NCBI GenBank assembly: GCA_002477505.1
Contig: DLQB01000126.1
Span: forward strand, 1 to 16,509
Direction: 5' to 3'
DNA length: 16,509 nt
Source of the DNA: Flavobacteriales bacterium UBA7443
GTDB lineage: Bacteria > Bacteroidota > Bacteroidia > Flavobacteriales_D > Sanyastnellaceae
In this document: positions 14,717-16,509 of the stretch, one piece after another
Numbering within the stretch: the stretch's first letter is position 1
Layout of the letters: the number at the start of each line of letters is the position of its first letter
Notes under the pieces: generated by a model
The model's input: the letters and a program-made list of their open reading frames with translations, nothing else
Database searches by the model: none
What the model was told of the DNA's origin: nothing
Translations under genes and position numbers: made by a program

Positions 14717-15643
14717 ATGAGTATTTCTGAAATTCACGCGTTGTTGGCTCTGATGGATGATCCTGACGAAACGGTATATACACATGTTCGCGAACGCCTT
14801 TTATCCAAAGGAAAAGAAGTTCTGCCTTTCGTAGAATCAGCGGAATCCACTCAGCAAGAGGACGGACTCATCAAAGGACGGCTCGCGTTGCTCAAGGAAG
14901 GTCTTCAGCAAACGGATGTGAAAGATGCCTTGGCGGATTGGATGGATCTCGGTGGAACGGATTTGTGGAAAGGCGTGCAATTGGTGCATTCTGCATTGGA
15001 CCCCACATGGAATGTGGCGGAATCCATGGAGCGGTTTGAAGCCTTGAAGAAGGAAATTTGGTTGGAGATGAATGAGGAGCAAACAGCGCTGGAACAAGTG
15101 CGCATTCTCAACCATGTCTTTTTCAGTTTGCGTTCGATGGAGAGTGCTCGACGTCTGCCGCACGTGCCGATGGAAGCATTGCCAAGTGGTGTTTTGGAAC
15201 AGAAGAAGGGGAACCCTATTGGGTTGGGTGTGCTCTATCTAGCAGTGGCGCGAGCGCTCGATATACCGCTCCGAGGGGTGAATTTGCCGAACCACTTCAT
15301 CTTGGCTTACTGCGATGTGGCCCATGTCAATGAACCCGGAGTGACCAAAGGCCAATCGGGAATATTGTTTTACATCAATCCGTACAGCCAAGGTTCTGTC
15401 ATCGGAGTTGATGAGGTTTCAGAGTTTTTGGTGGAGGCAGGAGAAGGCGAATCGGTGCAGCACTGGCGTCCTTCGCACCCGATGGAAATCATTCAACGGC
15501 TCGTTCGAAATGTGGCGTTTGCCACCCGGGAGTCGAGCGGGGAAGAACGATCGAATCGGTTCCTTTCCCTCTTCGAACCCCTTCTCTCAGCGTTTGAGAA
15601 TTCGGAGCAACGTTCGGGCGATTATCCTCCCATCCGAGAGTAA
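14717..15643 (+). CDS. SirB1-type transglutaminase-like domain protein (probably non-catalytic)
   Basis: The 308-residue protein carries the SirB1/Transglut_core2 domain: ILNHVFFSLRSMESA at about 130-144, LEQKKGNPIGLGVLYLAVAR at 160-179, and GVNLPNHFILAY with H193. This is the shared fold of transglutaminase-like proteins, but the usual nucleophilic cysteine position in the G-x-P/C-I segment appears to be occupied by a non-cysteine (GNPIGLG), so a peptidase role is doubtful. The N-terminal 110 residues are helical with repeats reminiscent of HEAT-like motifs (LLALMDDPDETVYTHVRERL). Biological role is unknown. Its 3' end overlaps the convergent sugar transferase gene by 57 bp, which both translations support. 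Confidence 0.85.
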   Translation: MSISEIHALLALMDDPDETVYTHVRERLLSKGKEVLPFVESAESTQQEDGLIKGRLALLKEGLQQTDVKDALADWMDLGGTDLWKGVQLVHSALDPTWNVAESMERFEALKKEIWLEMNEEQTALEQVRILNHVFFSLRSMESARRLPHVPMEALPSGVLEQKKGNPIGLGVLYLAVARALDIPLRGVNLPNHFILAYCDVAHVNEPGVTKGQSGILFYINPYSQGSVIGVDEVSEFLVEAGEGESVQHWRPSHPMEIIQRLVRNVAFATRESSGEERSNRFLSLFEPLLSAFENSEQRSGDYPPIRE

Positions 15644-16177
15644 ATTGGACCGACGCGCGTAGGCCACCTGCGCCCGCACTTTGCGTGGGAGAATCACATT
15701 TCGATAGTACGCCTCCGGCTCATCGGATGAAGCAAGTTCCTCTCCTTCATCAAATGCCTCGATGCTCGCGGGATCTGTTAACCCCGGTCTAACATCCAAT
15801 GCAGGGAGCATTTCTTCATCGTAGAGTTTCACATACTCGGGGACTTCCGGTCGAGGACCAACAATGCTCATATCTCCTTTGAGTACATTCCAAAGTTGGG
15901 GCAATTCGTCCAACTTGGTGCGGCGCAACCATTGCCCAGATGCGGTAATTCTTGCGTCTTTTTCACCGACGGTGATCAAGGGCCCTGAACCATTCGCGCG
16001 CATAGAACGAAATTTCAAAAGCGTAAAGGGTTCCCCGTTTTTTCCTACGCGAATTTGACGGAAAAAAGCACCGCCTTCGCTTTCGTTGCGAACGATGATA
16101 CCGATGATGAAGAGCAAGGGCGAGAGAACGATAAGCGCCAGCAGTGAGCTCAATACGTCGAATGCACGTTTAGCCAT
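15587..16177 (-). CDS. PglC-like monotopic phosphoglycosyl transferase (bacterial sugar transferase)
   Basis: The 196-residue enzyme initiates glycan assembly by moving a sugar-1-phosphate from a UDP-sugar onto undecaprenyl phosphate at the inner membrane. It is the short form with only the catalytic domain: one N-terminal membrane-embedded helix (residues 8-29, with Ser19-Pro20 as the expected re-entrant break), FRQIRVGKNGEPFTLLKFRS, the catalytic Asp90-Glu91 pair in KLDELPQLWNVLKGDMS, and GPRPE at 107-111. Small size and the adjacent aminotransferase gene resemble PglC/PglE pairs that make di-N-acetylbacillosamine-type or 4-amino sugars. Its start overlaps the preceding gene by 8 bp. Its 3' end overlaps the SirB1-like gene. 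Confidence 0.94.
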   Translation of the reverse strand: MAKRAFDVLSSLLALIVLSPLLFIIGIIVRNESEGGAFFRQIRVGKNGEPFTLLKFRSMRANGSGPLITVGEKDARITASGQWLRRTKLDELPQLWNVLKGDMSIVGPRPEVPEYVKLYDEEMLPALDVRPGLTDPASIEAFDEGEELASSDEPEAYYRNVILPRKVRAQVAYARRSNLLSDGRIIARTLLRILKR

Positions 16178-16509
16178 TGTCCAGCGCCTTGTCGATGTAA
16201 GCCGCGCATATTGCGTGGATGTAGTGAATGTCGTCGAAGTCCATGTCCAGATGCAGGGGCAAACTGATTAACCCTTCAAAGGCCATCGCACTGTGGGGAT
16301 AGTCCGCGATGTTTTCCCCACGATTTTGGTGCAAGGTTAGGAGGGGAAGTGGCATGAAATGGACATTGCTTGCAATGCCATTTTCTTTCAGGTGTGCCAT
16401 CAAATCATCCCGTTGCGCTCGTTTGAAGCCTGCAATGCGCATGGTAAAGAGGTGGTAAGACGATTCACGCTTTGCATCGCTGAATTTCGGTGCGATGTAC
16501 CAAGGGTTT
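16170..16509 (-). CDS. DegT/DnrJ/EryC1/StrS-type aminotransferase, C-terminal part (runs off window)
   Basis: The reading frame enters from beyond the right edge, so only about 112 C-terminal residues are present. They match PLP-dependent sugar aminotransferases of the DegT family: SSYHLFTMRI, then RDDLMAHLKENGIASNVHF and PLPLLTL, and SLPLHLDMDFDDIHYI near the end. Such enzymes add an amino group to a UDP-keto sugar (PglE makes UDP-4-amino sugars). The ATG of the sugar transferase lies inside its last codons (8-bp overlap), indicating a translationally coupled glycan operon. An in-frame ATG at 16442 is internal to the domain and is not the start. The product assignment beyond the family is inference. 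Confidence 0.9.
   Translation of the reverse strand, partial: NPWYIAPKFSDAKRESSYHLFTMRIAGFKRAQRDDLMAHLKENGIASNVHFMPLPLLTLHQNRGENIADYPHSAMAFEGLISLPLHLDMDFDDIHYIHAICAAYIDKALDNG

Overview
The window looks like chromosomal DNA from a member of the Bacteroidota, probably Flavobacteriales-like; this is an inference from gene content, not a phylogeny. Pointers are a TonB-dependent receptor with an N-terminal carboxypeptidase-regulatory-like domain, a secreted protein with a gliding-motility-type (type IX secretion) C-terminal domain, a bacillithiol-synthesis enzyme (BshC), an ECF sigma factor with a Bacteroidota-style membrane partner, and promoter-like TTG / TAnnTTTG elements. G+C looks close to one half. 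Coding density is very high; the longest gap between genes is about 140 bp, and I see no tRNA, rRNA, CRISPR array or insertion sequence.

Layout, left to right. 19-2445 (-) is an outer-membrane TonB-dependent receptor. Diverging from it, 2527-4173 (+) is a peptide-type solute-binding lipoprotein without ABC permease genes, followed by an ACMSD-type decarboxylase of tryptophan/kynurenine catabolism (4240-5250). A co-directional run then starts with an ECF sigma factor (5330-5887), a 4-bp-overlapping single-span membrane protein that is probably its anti-sigma partner (5884-6456), an exported protein of unknown function (6469-7443) and a predicted T9SS cargo protein (about 7475-8527). bshC (8547-10085) and a small HAD-fold phosphatase-like gene (10133-10606) follow.

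The right half is mostly housekeeping: ruvX/yqgF (-), a family 9 (heptosyltransferase-like) glycosyltransferase (+), a small secreted protein (-), dnaN (+), a rhomboid protease (-) and a SirB1/transglutaminase-like protein (+). The right edge enters a surface-glycan locus on the minus strand: a PglC-like phosphoglycosyl transferase overlapping the end of a DegT/PglE-type aminotransferase that runs off the window.

No dramatic new defence or mobile system is visible. The most interesting items are the ECF sigma/anti-sigma/exported protein/T9SS-cargo set, the receptor-plus-orphan-binding-lipoprotein pair, a 10-bp-arm inverted repeat in front of dnaN, a well-formed promoter placed so close to a start codon that the mRNA may be leaderless, a 57-bp convergent coding overlap, and a free-standing secreted domain resembling the tails of Bacteroidota BlaR1-like proteins.
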